From contig NZ_CP042266.1 of NCBI RefSeq assembly GCF_007856155.1, positions 5,332,001 through 5,396,000 of the forward strand: a DNA stretch of 64,000 nucleotides. Reading direction: 5' to 3'. The first letter of the stretch is position 1, and each line of letters begins with the position of its first letter. The position numbers and the translations under genes were made by a program. Below the pieces are notes generated by a model. That model was given only the letters and a program-made list of their open reading frames with translations. It was not told the origin of the DNA and searched no databases. Origin of the DNA: Streptomyces qinzhouensis (lineage in GTDB: Bacteria > Actinomycetota > Actinomycetes > Streptomycetales > Streptomycetaceae). Below are positions 32,857-42,071 of this stretch, one piece after another.

Positions 32857-33648
32857 TTACGGCTCCACGAAGATCGCCGTCGCGTCGTCGTGGAGCTTCC
32901 AGCGGATCGGACCGGTGGTCTCCTCCCGCGTCGTCGTCTCGACCGCCCGGACCCGGTCGATCAGGGCCTGCGGGCCCGACGCGCGCAGCAGGGCGACACA
33001 GTCCGTCCAGTCGCCCTCCTTGAACAGGTCCGTCCAGCGCGAGGCGCCGTCAGTGAGAGCGGTCAGGGAGCGCACTCCGGCGCGCGGGACCCGGCCCGTC
33101 ACCGCGCGGGCGGCGACCGAGGGATCCGCCGCCGCCGTGAAGAAGCCGCCCTCCGCGTTGCGCAGAACGTCCGCCGAGGCATGGGTACGCAGCGCCTCGC
33201 GCGGCAGCCTGTCGAGACGGTCGTCGAGCACCGCACGTACCTCCCCGGCCGGGGATTCCAGCAGCAGGGTGGAGTCGGAGAGCACCAAATACTCCAGGTC
33301 CCCGGCGGGTCCGCCCCACCGGGCGAGGACCACGGTCGCCTGAGGCGTACGCACGTGAGAAAGGTCACAGGTTTGGCGATGAGCGTCGGCGGTGCGGCGA
33401 ATTGCCGTGGAGAGAATTCCGGTCAATTGGAGATCGTGTCTCGAAGTGGTGAGTTCGAGCAGCGCACCGCCCAGTCGCGCGGTGAACCAGGGGACGCCGT
33501 GCACACATCCGTCGTCGCCCCGCGGAGGGGTCACTCCGTCGAGCGCCACCAGCGATCCCCCCTGGCCCGACGCGGGCAGGGCCACCGAAGCCCAGTCCTC
33601 GTTGGGCCGTTCGGGAAGGCCGGCCGAAGTGGCGAGTTCGATACGCAT
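32857..33648 (-). CDS. PP2C-like serine/threonine phosphatase domain protein
   Basis: 263 residues with PP2C-type metal-site motifs: NEDWASVAL (Asp18), LVALDGVTPP (Asp36), SLTALTDGASRW and KLHDDATAIFVEP at the end. The overall length and order fit the bacterial PP2C family, although some annotation calls homologues integrases by error. It probably dephosphorylates a protein substrate or a signalling intermediate in the cytoplasm. It starts at ATG 33648 with no strong ribosome site. No kinase or anti-sigma factor is adjacent. Confidence 0.75.
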   Translation of the reverse strand: MRIELATSAGLPERPNEDWASVALPASGQGGSLVALDGVTPPRGDDGCVHGVPWFTARLGGALLELTTSRHDLQLTGILSTAIRRTADAHRQTCDLSHVRTPQATVVLARWGGPAGDLEYLVLSDSTLLLESPAGEVRAVLDDRLDRLPREALRTHASADVLRNAEGGFFTAAADPSVAARAVTGRVPRAGVRSLTALTDGASRWTDLFKEGDWTDCVALLRASGPQALIDRVRAVETTTREETTGPIRWKLHDDATAIFVEP

Positions 33649-34056
33649 GATCCCCAGTCTGCATCACCTGTTCACGGACCCCGCACATCTGCGGATTTCG
33701 TACGTACGGGCTGGTCAGACCGGTCGCCGGGGAATGCGTGGGCTTCGCTGGGCCTTGCTGGGCTTTACCTGGGGTTATCGCGTGATTGCGGGCGGGCATC
33801 TTGCCAAAGCCGGACCGGAAGATCCAGTCAACGCCCCGCTTGCCACAGCCCCGGTCGCTCCGAGGAGTTGTTTGCCAACTCATCAGTGATGTTCACTCGT
33901 TCAGGTGGCGGAGCGGCCGAACTGCGTCTCCCTCCCAAACGCACTGGAATCGTCTGAAGCCGTGCCCGTGCCGGGGTGGGATCTTCTGCGTGACCGGTCG
34001 TCACCTCTGCTACATGGGTCAACGGCTGGACGAGTCGAGCAGGATTGCGAGCACCG
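33649..34056. other. gene-free 408-bp intergenic region before the conservon
   Basis: Holds divergent promoters for the PP2C-like gene and cvnA. Direct repeats of GCTGGGC(C/T)TTGCTGGGCT occur near 33755. GGTGGCGGAGCGGCCGAAC (33904-33922) resembles a tRNA-Ser/Leu D-arm but no acceptor or T-arm follows. No convincing gene is present. Confidence 0.5.
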
Positions 34057-37000
34057 GTGCAGAACAAGCGGCCTTCCGGGGCCCCGACGGCCGCCCCACA
34101 GGCCCCCGGAACGTTCTCGGCGCAGGACACCCACCTTTCCATGCCGCTGCCTCCGCCCGAGGTGCCCGTCGCGCGCGGCCGCAGCAAGAAGCTGCGCAGC
34201 AGACTGGTCATCGGGGTGGCCGTCGTCGCGCTGATCGTCACCGGCGCCGGGGCGCCCGGGCTGCTGGACAGCTCCTCCGAACTCCATGACTCCCAGCGTC
34301 TGGTGACCCTCGCCGAACTCAACCGGCAGGCGGTCACCCTCGCGCATTCACTCGCCGACGAACGCGACGGGGTCACCGCCTACATCGCCGCGGGCCGGGA
34401 GGCCGGGCGCGGCGACCGGCAGAAGGCCGTGGCCGCCCCCAGCGCCCGGGTCGACCGGCAGATAGAGGAGATCCGCGGCTCCATCCCGGACGAACGGGCC
34501 GCCCTGCGCCGCGATCTGGCGACCGTGCCGACCGTCCGCCGGACCGCTCTCGGCGGCAAGGGCACGGCGCTGGAGGCGCACAACGCCTACACCACCGTCA
34601 TCAACGGTCTGCACGCCCTCGCCGGGGAACTCGCCGAGAAGACCCCGCCCCGGGCCGCCGACGGCGCCCGCGCCCACGCCGAACTCGGCCTCGCCGTCGA
34701 GCAGGCGTCCGCGACCCGGGGGCTGCTGCTCGCCGCTCTCGCCGTCCCCGGCGGCGCGTCGGACCTCTCCGACGGGTCCGGCGACGGCCGCACCGACGGT
34801 TCGGGTCAGCCGGACGGCACCGGCCAGTCGGACGGCACCGGTCAGTCGGACGGGTCGGGCCCGTCCGGCGAGGAGGAGAGCGAGGAGCAGAAGGCCGCCG
34901 CCCGGGCCCGCGACGCCCTCAGCGCCCTCGCCCAGCAGGCCCGGGTACGGGAGGAGGCGGCGCTCGCCGACTTCGACCAGGACGCGGCCAAGTCCGCCCG
35001 CGACTCCTTGCTCGCCACCGTCACCGGAGCCGAGGTCAAGGCGGCCGAGGCCTATCTGGGCCGGCTCACCGACGAACCCCGGCTCTCCGGCCGGGACCGT
35101 GAGACAGATCCGCGGAAACTGGCCGCCGCCCTGACCGCCCGGATCGAGCAGATGCGCGGCGTCGAGTCCGCGCTGGCCGCCCAGCGGATCACCGCCTTCG
35201 AACAGCTCCGTGACGACGATGTCACCGAGCTGGAGATCCGGATCGCGGTCCTGGGCGGACTGCTGCTGCTCGCCGTCGCCGTACTCGCCGCGCTGCTGCG
35301 CACCATCACCCGGCCGCTCTCCGTGCTCCGGCGCGGTGCCGCCCGGCTCGCGGGCGCGCCCGAGACGGAGGAGCCCGTCGGTTTCACGGGCCGCAACGAC
35401 GAGTTCGCCCGGACCGTGCACTCGCTGAACACCCTTCACGGCAAGGTCCGCGAACTCGCCGAGCGGGCCCGGAGCCTGGACAGCGCCCGCGGCGGGCTGG
35501 CCGGCGACCGGGACGCCCTCGCCGCCGAACTGGCCGCGGTCCGCGCCGAGGCCCACCTCCGTACGGAGGAGCTGACCGCCGATGTCGAGCGGCTCCGCCA
35601 CAGCGTCGAGCACACCTTCGTCAACCTCTCCCTGCGCAACCTCGGCCTCGTCGACCGCCAGCTCTCGGTGATCGAGAAGCTGGAGGAGCGCGAGCAGGAC
35701 CCGGAGCGGCTGGCCACGCTGTTCAAGCTGGACCACATGGCCACCGTGATGCGCCGCCACAGCGAGAACCTCCTGGTGCTCGCCGGGGCGGAGCACGGCC
35801 ACAGCCACCCCAACGCCGTACCGCTGGTGGATGTGCTGCGGGCCGCGGTCAGCGAGATCGAACGGTACGAACGGGTTGTCATCCAGTCGCTGCCGCCGCA
35901 GACCCAGGTCGCCGGATTCGCCGCGGACGACCTCAGCCACCTCGTCGCCGAACTGCTGGAGAACGCCACCGCGTTCTCCCCGCCGGAGGCCCGGGTCGAA
36001 CTGTCGGGCTGGCTCCTTGAGAACGGGGAAGTCATGCTCTCCGTCCAGGACACCGGCATAGGGATGACCGCGGGGCGGCTCGCCGAACTCAACGAGAAGC
36101 TGGAGAACCCGGCCTCGTTCGAGGAGCCGGCGGGGGCCGCGGGACCCGCGGCGGACGGCCAGGACGGCCAGGGCCCCGGGAAGAACGGAAAGGCCGGGAA
36201 GAGCGGCCGGAACGGGAAGAACGGAAAGGCCGCCGGACGGAACGGGAAGAACGGCAGGTCCGCCGAGCCCGAGGGGCTCGGGCTGCGGGTCGCCGCGCTC
36301 CTCGCCGCCCGCCACGGTGTCCGCGTCCAGCTCCGCGACCAGCAGCAGGGCGGGATCACCGCGGTCGTGGTGCTGCCGATGGCGCTGCTGCCGCAGGGCG
36401 CCTGCGCCGACCGGCGCGATCCGCTCAGCGACTCGGGGTCCATGCCCGCGGTACGGCTGCCGGGCTCGGTCGCCGAGGCCAACTCCAACGCGCTGCCCGC
36501 CGGTTCCCGCCAGGCCGCCGTCCGGACGAGCGCCGGTACGGATCCGTCCCCGGGCGCCGGTACGGTCACGGCCGGCGGCTCCGTGCCCGCCCCCGCCGCA
36601 CCGGCCGACGACGCGCCGCCCGCGCTGCCCATGAGGTCCCCCGGCGCCCCGGCGGCCCCCGTCCCGGCACCGCGGCCGATCTTCGCCGACCCGCTGACCG
36701 ACCCGCTGACCGATCCGCTCGTCGAGGCCGCCGAGGCGGCCGTACGCGCCGCGGAGCCCGAAGCGCACGGCCGGACCGCCGACGGCGACCCGGTGGTCGC
36801 CGGGATCGACGAACCCACCTTCGAAATGCGGTTCCCCGACCCCGGAAACAACCCCGGAAACAACCCCGGACACGACCCCGGAATCGACTTCGGAAACGAC
36901 TCAGGAACCGTCTCCGCGGCCGATCCGGCGGACCACACCGCACCCGCCGCTCCGACCATCGACGAGACCACCGACCAGACCACGGACCAGAGCACCGACC

Positions 37001-37272
37001 CGACCATGCACCCGGCCCCGGCCGGACCGGCCGCGCCGGCCTGGGACCGGGTCACCGACAAGGGCCTGCCCAAGCGCACGCCCAAAGTCGTCCGGGCCGC
37101 CACCGATCCGGGGGAGCGCAGGAGTGGCGGCGTCGACGCCGCCGAACTGAGGCGTAGGCTCGGTGGGTTCCAGAAGGCCGCGGAGGACGGCCGCCGCGAG
37201 GCACAGGCCGAGATCGCCCGTACCGCGGCACCAGAAGAAGCGGGGGACACAGTCGAGGAGGCACGCAGTTGA
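34057..37272 (+). CDS. cvnA: conservon sensor kinase-like protein CvnA (nitrate-sensing-like and HATPase domains)
   Basis: About 1,071 residues. One membrane helix near 49-67 (RLVIGVAVVALIVTG), a long NIT-like extracellular domain (~85-385) interrupted by a Gly/Ser/Asp-rich stretch (about 235-280), a second helix (~395-415, LGGLLLLAVAVLAALL), HAMP, then an atypical HATPase domain (NATAFSPPEARVEL, DTGIGM). Inside the ATP lid sits a Lys/Gly/Asn-rich insertion (about 700-735, repeats of GKNGK). The C-terminal ~300 residues are low complexity, with DPLT and NNPG repeats. GTG at 34057 (VQNKRPSGAP) was chosen over TTG 34045; SD is weak. It heads the conservon and overlaps cvnB (TTGA). Confidence 0.85.
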   Translation: MQNKRPSGAPTAAPQAPGTFSAQDTHLSMPLPPPEVPVARGRSKKLRSRLVIGVAVVALIVTGAGAPGLLDSSSELHDSQRLVTLAELNRQAVTLAHSLADERDGVTAYIAAGREAGRGDRQKAVAAPSARVDRQIEEIRGSIPDERAALRRDLATVPTVRRTALGGKGTALEAHNAYTTVINGLHALAGELAEKTPPRAADGARAHAELGLAVEQASATRGLLLAALAVPGGASDLSDGSGDGRTDGSGQPDGTGQSDGTGQSDGSGPSGEEESEEQKAAARARDALSALAQQARVREEAALADFDQDAAKSARDSLLATVTGAEVKAAEAYLGRLTDEPRLSGRDRETDPRKLAAALTARIEQMRGVESALAAQRITAFEQLRDDDVTELEIRIAVLGGLLLLAVAVLAALLRTITRPLSVLRRGAARLAGAPETEEPVGFTGRNDEFARTVHSLNTLHGKVRELAERARSLDSARGGLAGDRDALAAELAAVRAEAHLRTEELTADVERLRHSVEHTFVNLSLRNLGLVDRQLSVIEKLEEREQDPERLATLFKLDHMATVMRRHSENLLVLAGAEHGHSHPNAVPLVDVLRAAVSEIERYERVVIQSLPPQTQVAGFAADDLSHLVAELLENATAFSPPEARVELSGWLLENGEVMLSVQDTGIGMTAGRLAELNEKLENPASFEEPAGAAGPAADGQDGQGPGKNGKAGKSGRNGKNGKAAGRNGKNGRSAEPEGLGLRVAALLAARHGVRVQLRDQQQGGITAVVVLPMALLPQGACADRRDPLSDSGSMPAVRLPGSVAEANSNALPAGSRQAAVRTSAGTDPSPGAGTVTAGGSVPAPAAPADDAPPALPMRSPGAPAAPVPAPRPIFADPLTDPLTDPLVEAAEAAVRAAEPEAHGRTADGDPVVAGIDEPTFEMRFPDPGNNPGNNPGHDPGIDFGNDSGTVSAADPADHTAPAAPTIDETTDQTTDQSTDPTMHPAPAGPAAPAWDRVTDKGLPKRTPKVVRAATDPGERRSGGVDAAELRRRLGGFQKAAEDGRREAQAEIARTAAPEEAGDTVEEARS

Positions 37273-37751
37273 CTGCGACCGGGACGTTCGGCCTGAGCAC
37301 TGAGGCCCGCAATCTGCACTGGCTGCTGAGCAATCTGGTGGAGGAGGTACCCGGACTGCGCTCGGTCGCCGTCGTCTCGTCCGACGGCCTGCTGCTGCTC
37401 TCCTCCGACCCCGAGCAGAACACGGCGGCCACCGGCACCACATCGTCCGACGGCCCCAGGGGATCCAGCGCCGACCTCGCCACCATCGTTTCCGGCATCG
37501 GCAGCCTGACCATCGGCGCCGCCCGGCTGATGGACGGCGGCGGAGTGAAACAGACCGTGGTGGCGATGGAGGACGGCTGTGTCTTCATCATGTCCATCAG
37601 CGACGGCTCACTCCTCGGAGTGCACGCCGAGGCCGACTGCGATATGACCGTGGTCGCCTACCACATGGGCCTGTTCGTGGGCCGGGCCGGACATGTGCTC
37701 ACCCCCGAACTCCGCAGCGAGCTGCGGCAGTCCCTGGAGGGCGCCCGGTGA
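37269..37751 (+). CDS. cvnB: conservon roadblock/LC7 protein CvnB
   Basis: 160 residues of the roadblock/LC7 fold: NLHWLLSNLVEEVPGLRSVAVVSSDGLLLLSS at the start and VVAMEDGCVFIMSISDGS, ending LVHAEADCDMTVV-type strand. Such proteins act as GTPase-activating or scaffold partners for the small GTPase of the same conservon. Starts with TTG at 37269, overlapping the cvnA stop, with GAGGAGG upstream; its own stop overlaps cvnC (GTGA). Confidence 0.92.
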   Translation: MTATGTFGLSTEARNLHWLLSNLVEEVPGLRSVAVVSSDGLLLLSSDPEQNTAATGTTSSDGPRGSSADLATIVSGIGSLTIGAARLMDGGGVKQTVVAMEDGCVFIMSISDGSLLGVHAEADCDMTVVAYHMGLFVGRAGHVLTPELRSELRQSLEGAR

Positions 37752-38176
37752 ACGCCGCCGCCGCGGGACCCGCCGGGGCGGGACCGGCGAAGCTGCCCGT
37801 CCGCGGCGAGAACCGCCGCCCCGCCCGGGTCCGCCCCTACTCGCTCACCGGCGGACGTACCCGCTTCGGGCACGTCCTGCTCGTCGAGACCTTCGTCGCC
37901 GCGCTGGAGGCCCCCGCCGACCGCCGCGAACTGCCGAAGGGCGATCTGTCGTCCCGGGTCATGCCGGAACTCCAGGCCATCGTCGAACTCTGCCGCCGGA
38001 TGCGGACCGTCGCCGAGATCTCGGCGATCCTCAAGATGCCCCTGGGCGTCGTCAGGGTGCTGCTCAGCGACCTGGCCGACCAGGGCAAGATTCGTGTATA
38101 CGGCACCGGGCAGGGCCCGGGCCGCCCCGAACGCGCACTGCTCGAAAGGGTGCTGAGTGGACTCCGCCGCCTCTGA
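37748..38176 (+). CDS. cvnC: conservon DUF742 protein CvnC
   Basis: 142 residues of DUF742 type: VRPYSLTGGRTRFGH near the start, LPELQAIVELCRRMRTVAEISAIL-like helix and GVVRVLLSDLADQGKI with a winged-helix-like end. A standard conservon member whose role is not understood; DNA binding is possible by its wing. GTG start at 37748 overlaps the cvnB stop. The 3' end overlaps cvnD by 20 bp. Confidence 0.92.
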   Translation: MNAAAAGPAGAGPAKLPVRGENRRPARVRPYSLTGGRTRFGHVLLVETFVAALEAPADRRELPKGDLSSRVMPELQAIVELCRRMRTVAEISAILKMPLGVVRVLLSDLADQGKIRVYGTGQGPGRPERALLERVLSGLRRL

Positions 38177-38879
38177 CACGCTCTCCGGTCCACTCCACCA
38201 CGGAGCGGGCGCCGGCCGGATCGCCCCGCCCCGCCCGCCGGACCGGTCCGCCGCCCCCGGCTTCTTCGGGCTGCCCACCGACGCGGAGGAGCCCGAGGAG
38301 GGCCTCCAGTCCTGGCAGCTCGACCACACCCGGGCGCCGACCGTCGCCAAGGTCGTCGTCGCGGGCGGCTTCGGCGTGGGCAAGACCACCTTCGTCGGTG
38401 CCGTCTCGGAGATCACCCCGCTCCAGACCGAAGCGCTGATGACCGAGGCCAGCGAGGAGACCGACGACCTCTCCGCGACCCCGGGGAAGCTGACCACCAC
38501 CGTCGCCATGGACTTCGGGCGGATCACGCTCTACGACGACCTGGTGATGTACGTCTTCGGCACCCCCGGCCAGCAGCGGTTCTGGTTCATGTGGGACGAC
38601 CTGGTACGCGGCGCGGTCGGCGCGCTCGTCCTCGCCGACACCCGCCGGCTCTCCGACTGCTTCCCCGCGCTCGACTACTTCGAGAGCAGCGGTCTGCCGT
38701 ACATCGTGGCCGTCAACCACTTCGAGGGTTCGGAACTCTTCGAGACGGAAGACGTGCGCGAGGCCTTGACCATAGCCCCGCATGTACCCATCGTGATCAT
38801 TGATGCACGGAAGCGGTACAGCGTCGTCGAGGCGCTGTCGGCCCTCGTCGCCCGCGCGCTGGACGAAACACCCGAATGA
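38157..38879 (+). CDS. cvnD: conservon small GTPase-like ATP/GTP-binding protein CvnD
   Basis: 240 residues. P-loop GGFGVGKTT (70-78), switch-like TVAMDFG, G3-like FGTPGQQRFWFMW and nucleotide-specificity region IVAVNHFEGS; an N-terminal 60-residue extension is disordered. These Ras-like GTPases of conservons are thought to relay signals from CvnA at the membrane. GTG start 38157 lies inside the cvnC end, so translation is coupled. A flavoprotein rather than a P450 follows. Confidence 0.92.
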   Translation: MDSAASDTLSGPLHHGAGAGRIAPPRPPDRSAAPGFFGLPTDAEEPEEGLQSWQLDHTRAPTVAKVVVAGGFGVGKTTFVGAVSEITPLQTEALMTEASEETDDLSATPGKLTTTVAMDFGRITLYDDLVMYVFGTPGQQRFWFMWDDLVRGAVGALVLADTRRLSDCFPALDYFESSGLPYIVAVNHFEGSELFETEDVREALTIAPHVPIVIIDARKRYSVVEALSALVARALDETPE

Positions 38880-39005
38880 CGCCGGGGCACCGGAGCCCCG
38901 GTGCCGTCCGGGTACCGGTCCCGTCCGGCGTCCGTCGCCGCCGCCGTCCGTGCGCGGCGCAAGCCGACCGAACCGAGACCGAGAACTGAGAGAAGAGCCT
39001 GCCGG

Positions 39006-40262
39006 ATGCGGAAGATACTCATAGTCGGAGCCGGACAGTCCGGGCTCCAGCTCGCCCTCGGCCTTCAGGACCGGGGCTACGAGGTCACCCTGATGTCCAA
39101 CCGCACCGCCGACGAGATCCGGTCCGGCCGGGTCATGTCGACGCAGTGCATGTTCCACACCGCGCTCCAGCACGAGCGCGACCTGGACATCGGCTTCTGG
39201 GAGTCCCAGGCGCCCAGGATCGACGGCCTCGGCGTCTCCGTCGCCGGACCCCCGGCCGAGGACGCCCCCGAGGGCCCGCTGCCGCGGATCATCGACTGGG
39301 TGGGGAAGCTGGACGGGTACGCCCAGTCCGTGGACCAGCGGGTCAAGATGGCGGGCTGGATGGAGACCTTCGCCCAGCGCGGCGGACAGCTCGTCATCCA
39401 TGGCGCGGCCGTCTCCGACCTCGACTTCTTCGCCCGGACCTACGATCTGGTGATGGTGTCGGCGGGCAAGGGCGAACTGGTGTCGATGTTCGGCCGGGAC
39501 GTGTCCCGCTCGCCGTACGACGCTCCGCAGCGCGCCCTGGCCGTCGCCTATGTCCACGGACTCGGGCCGCGCCCCGAGCACCCGGACTACGACGCGATCC
39601 GCTGCAATCTGGTGCCCGGCGTCGGCGAACTCTTCGTGATGCCGACGCTCACCACCTCCGGGCGCGCCGACATCCTCTTCTGGGAGGGCATCCCCGGCGG
39701 CCCCCTCGATGTCTTCGCGGGCGTCAAGGACCCGGCGGAGCATCTGGCGCTCACCCTGCGGCTGATGGAGCGCTTCACCCCCTGGGAGTACGCCCGGGCC
39801 GGCAAGGTCGAACTGACCGACGGCGGCGGCACGCTCGCCGGACGGTACGCCCCGGTGGTCCGCAACCCCGTCGGCCGGCTGCCGGGCGGCGGAGCGGTCC
39901 TCGGTGTCGCGGATGTGGTCGTCGCCAACGACCCCATCACCGGACAGGGCTCCAACTCGGCGTCCAAATGCGCCGCGTCCTATCTGGAGTCGATCACCGA
40001 CCACGGTGACCGGCCGTTCGACGAGACCTGGATGCGGAACACGTTCGAGCGGTACTGGACCACCGCACAGCACGTCACCAAGTGGACGAACGCGATGCTG
40101 GCGCCGCCGCCGGAGCATGTGCTCAACCTGATCGGGGCCGCCGGGCAGATACAGCCGGTCGCCGACCGGTTCGCCAACGGCTTCGACAACCCCGCCGACT
40201 TCGAGAACTTCTTCTTCGACCCGGAGAAGGCGGGAGCCTATCTGTCGACCTTCGGCGGCTAG
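39006..40262 (+). CDS. styrene/indole monooxygenase-like FAD-dependent oxygenase
   Basis: 418 residues. FAD-binding GAGQSG (8-13) at the N-terminus in a Rossmann strand (RKILIVGAGQSGLQLALGL), then a StyA-type body with STQCMFHTALQHERDL, and a C-terminal flavin region with ANDPITGQGSNSASKCAA. Family members are two-component epoxidases that use reduced FAD from a partner reductase; none is next to it. It sits 126 bp after cvnD on the same strand, in the place where P450 genes often follow a conservon, suggesting joint expression. Substrate unknown. Start ATG 39006 with GAGAAGAGC upstream. Confidence 0.85.
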   Translation: MRKILIVGAGQSGLQLALGLQDRGYEVTLMSNRTADEIRSGRVMSTQCMFHTALQHERDLDIGFWESQAPRIDGLGVSVAGPPAEDAPEGPLPRIIDWVGKLDGYAQSVDQRVKMAGWMETFAQRGGQLVIHGAAVSDLDFFARTYDLVMVSAGKGELVSMFGRDVSRSPYDAPQRALAVAYVHGLGPRPEHPDYDAIRCNLVPGVGELFVMPTLTTSGRADILFWEGIPGGPLDVFAGVKDPAEHLALTLRLMERFTPWEYARAGKVELTDGGGTLAGRYAPVVRNPVGRLPGGGAVLGVADVVVANDPITGQGSNSASKCAASYLESITDHGDRPFDETWMRNTFERYWTTAQHVTKWTNAMLAPPPEHVLNLIGAAGQIQPVADRFANGFDNPADFENFFFDPEKAGAYLSTFGG

Positions 40263-40276
40263 CCCGGCGCGGTTTC

Positions 40277-40296
40277 CCCGGGGCGGCCGCCCCGGG
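40277..40296 (+). terminator. 20-bp perfect palindrome after the monooxygenase gene
   Basis: CCCGGGGCGGCCGCCCCGGG is fully self-complementary, 15 bp past the stop. It probably ends the conservon transcript. Confidence 0.55.
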
Positions 40297-40423
40297 CCGC
40301 CGGGCGGTAGTCCCGGGGGAGGTCGCCCTGGTACGCACGGGAGTCCCCCCGCGCCCGGAGGGCCGCGGGGGAGCACTCGGTACATCCCGACAACGCCCGG
40401 GCGGCACCCTCGCGGACCCGCGC

Positions 40424-41605
40424 CTACGGCGCCTCCGTCGCGGAGTAGCCCGCGTCCGAGCCGTCCGTCGCCGACTCGGGAAGCTCCGGCGGGGCGTACT
40501 CCGCCACCGGGGTGCCCCCGGGGTCGGGGCGGACCGCGCCCAGGACCGGATTGGCCGCGAGCGGGGACACCTTGACCGCCGCCCCGGGGCGCGGGGCGTG
40601 GACCACCCGGCCCTCGCCGAGAAAGAGACCCACATGGGTGGCCCCGGCGAAGTACACCACCAGATCGCCGGGCCGCAGCTGCCCGACGGGTACCCGCGGC
40701 AGCTTCCGCCACTGCTCCTGGCTGGTACGCGGGATCGTGCGCCCCGCCGACGACCAGGCCTCCGAGGTCAGCCCGGAGCAGTCGTACGTGTCCGGGCCCT
40801 GCGCACCCCATTCGTACGGCTTCCCGATCTGTTCCACCGCGTACCGCACCGCCCGCACGCCGGCCGCCGTCGGCCGCGGGGCGACCGCACCGTCCGCCGG
40901 TGCGCCCAGCGCCCCGGAACCGGCCAGCCGGGCCTGCGATTCGGGCGAGGTGATGCCGTCGAGCTGCTCGGGGGTGAGCGTGGAGAGGGTCTCCTCGACG
41001 GCGGCGAGCCGTTCGTCGGCCGTCTCCCTGGCCCGCTGCCGCTCGGCGGCGAGGGCGCGTTCCGCGTCGAGTGCGGCCCGGGCCGCCCGGGACAGCTGCT
41101 CCGCCTGCCGGGTACGGGCCGCGAGCCGGTCCAGCGTGCCCAGCCGGTCCGCCGCGGCGCGGCGCAGCAGATGCCCCTCGTCCAGCGCGGCCTGCGGATC
41201 CCGGGCGAGCAGCAGCCGCAGGGACGCCGAAAGATTGGAATGACCCCGGTACTGCTCCCGGGCCAGCCGCCCCGCCGCGTCCCGGCCGGCCGTGAGCGCG
41301 TCCCGGGCGGCGGTCAGCTCCCGCCCCAGCCGTGCGGTCTCGGCACGCTGCGCGGTGAGCCTGCTCTCGGCGGCGCCGTACGCGGCGGCCGCCGCCTCCG
41401 CCTCGTGGTAGAGGGTGCCCAGGCGGGTGAGCATCTCCGGGACGGTGGCCGCCGGGGCCTCGGGCTCCGGCACGGCCGGAAGCGCGGGTGCGGCCCCGGC
41501 CCGGAGAAACGTACCGGCGAATGCGGCCGGTACCGGTACGGCCGCGACCGTCGTGGCCGCCGCGAGCGCGGCCGTACACACCGCGCGGAGCATCCTGCCT
41601 GACAC
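40424..41605 (-). CDS. secreted NlpC/P60 peptidoglycan endopeptidase
   Basis: 393 residues. Signal peptide (RMLRAVCTAALAAATTVAAVPVPAAFA, cleaved about residue 30), a long coiled coil (~60-215) rich in AAE/RAE heptads, and a C-terminal NlpC/P60 domain with Cys276 (YDCSGLTS), His324 (ATHVGLFLG) and His336 (VVHAP) as catalytic set. It hydrolyses peptide cross-links in the cell wall. GTG 41605 is preferred over the longer frame because GGAGGTGATCAC stands just before it. Similar to RipA-type hydrolases. Confidence 0.92.
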   Translation of the reverse strand: MSGRMLRAVCTAALAAATTVAAVPVPAAFAGTFLRAGAAPALPAVPEPEAPAATVPEMLTRLGTLYHEAEAAAAAYGAAESRLTAQRAETARLGRELTAARDALTAGRDAAGRLAREQYRGHSNLSASLRLLLARDPQAALDEGHLLRRAAADRLGTLDRLAARTRQAEQLSRAARAALDAERALAAERQRARETADERLAAVEETLSTLTPEQLDGITSPESQARLAGSGALGAPADGAVAPRPTAAGVRAVRYAVEQIGKPYEWGAQGPDTYDCSGLTSEAWSSAGRTIPRTSQEQWRKLPRVPVGQLRPGDLVVYFAGATHVGLFLGEGRVVHAPRPGAAVKVSPLAANPVLGAVRPDPGGTPVAEYAPPELPESATDGSDAGYSATEAP

Positions 41606-41755
41606 GTGATCACCTCCGGCCAGGGGGCGGCGGGTTCCGCCCCGTGCTCCGGAGCCTGCGCGGGCCCGGGCCCGCGCGCCTTCCGGGTGGCCGCTTCGGA
41701 CGCACCCCTTCACTCCTTGCGGCGGTGCCCGGGGCGGTTACGGCGTGTCGTCTAG

Positions 41756-42071
41756 GGGCCTGTCTGACGGGTCTTGCCGGGCTCGCGTGCCGCCCCCAGC
41801 TACCGCTGGGGGTACCCCCAGGCACCGCGCTCCCCCTGGGCCTGGCGGCCCGGGTGGGGGTACCCCCGGGCGATAGCCCAGGGGGCGTGCCCCCACGCTG
41901 CGTTGTCGTCAATCGCCTATGCTCCGCATGGACTCTCCCCCTGGGCCTGGCGGCCCGGGGGGACCCCCATCCTCCGCCTTGCGATCCACGGCACCAGACC
42001 CTCCCCCTACGCCCAGGGGGCGTGGGAGGTACCCCCACTCACTGATCCGGCCTGACCCGTCAGACAGGCCC
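41756..42071. mobile_element. MITE-like element with 17-bp perfect terminal inverted repeats
   Basis: GGGCCTGTCTGACGGGT (41756-41772) and ACCCGTCAGACAGGCCC (42055-42071) are exact reverse complements. The 316-bp interior has several hairpins (CCCCAGCTACCGCTGGGG, CCCAGGGGGCGTG) but no ORF. No clear target duplication was seen. It sits between the NlpC/P60 start and the end of a small gene, whose stop codon it provides. A non-autonomous element mobilised by some IS elsewhere is inferred. Confidence 0.75.

Noticed and set aside
33904..33990. tRNA-like sequence GGCGGAGCGGCCGAAC
   Set aside because: Only a D-arm-like stretch; no T-arm (GGTTCGAATCC type) or acceptor stem follows.
40320..40420. Possible third copy of the first MITE-like element (ATCCCGACAACGC present)
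   Set aside because: Only a 13-bp word is shared; no terminal repeats are found on either side.
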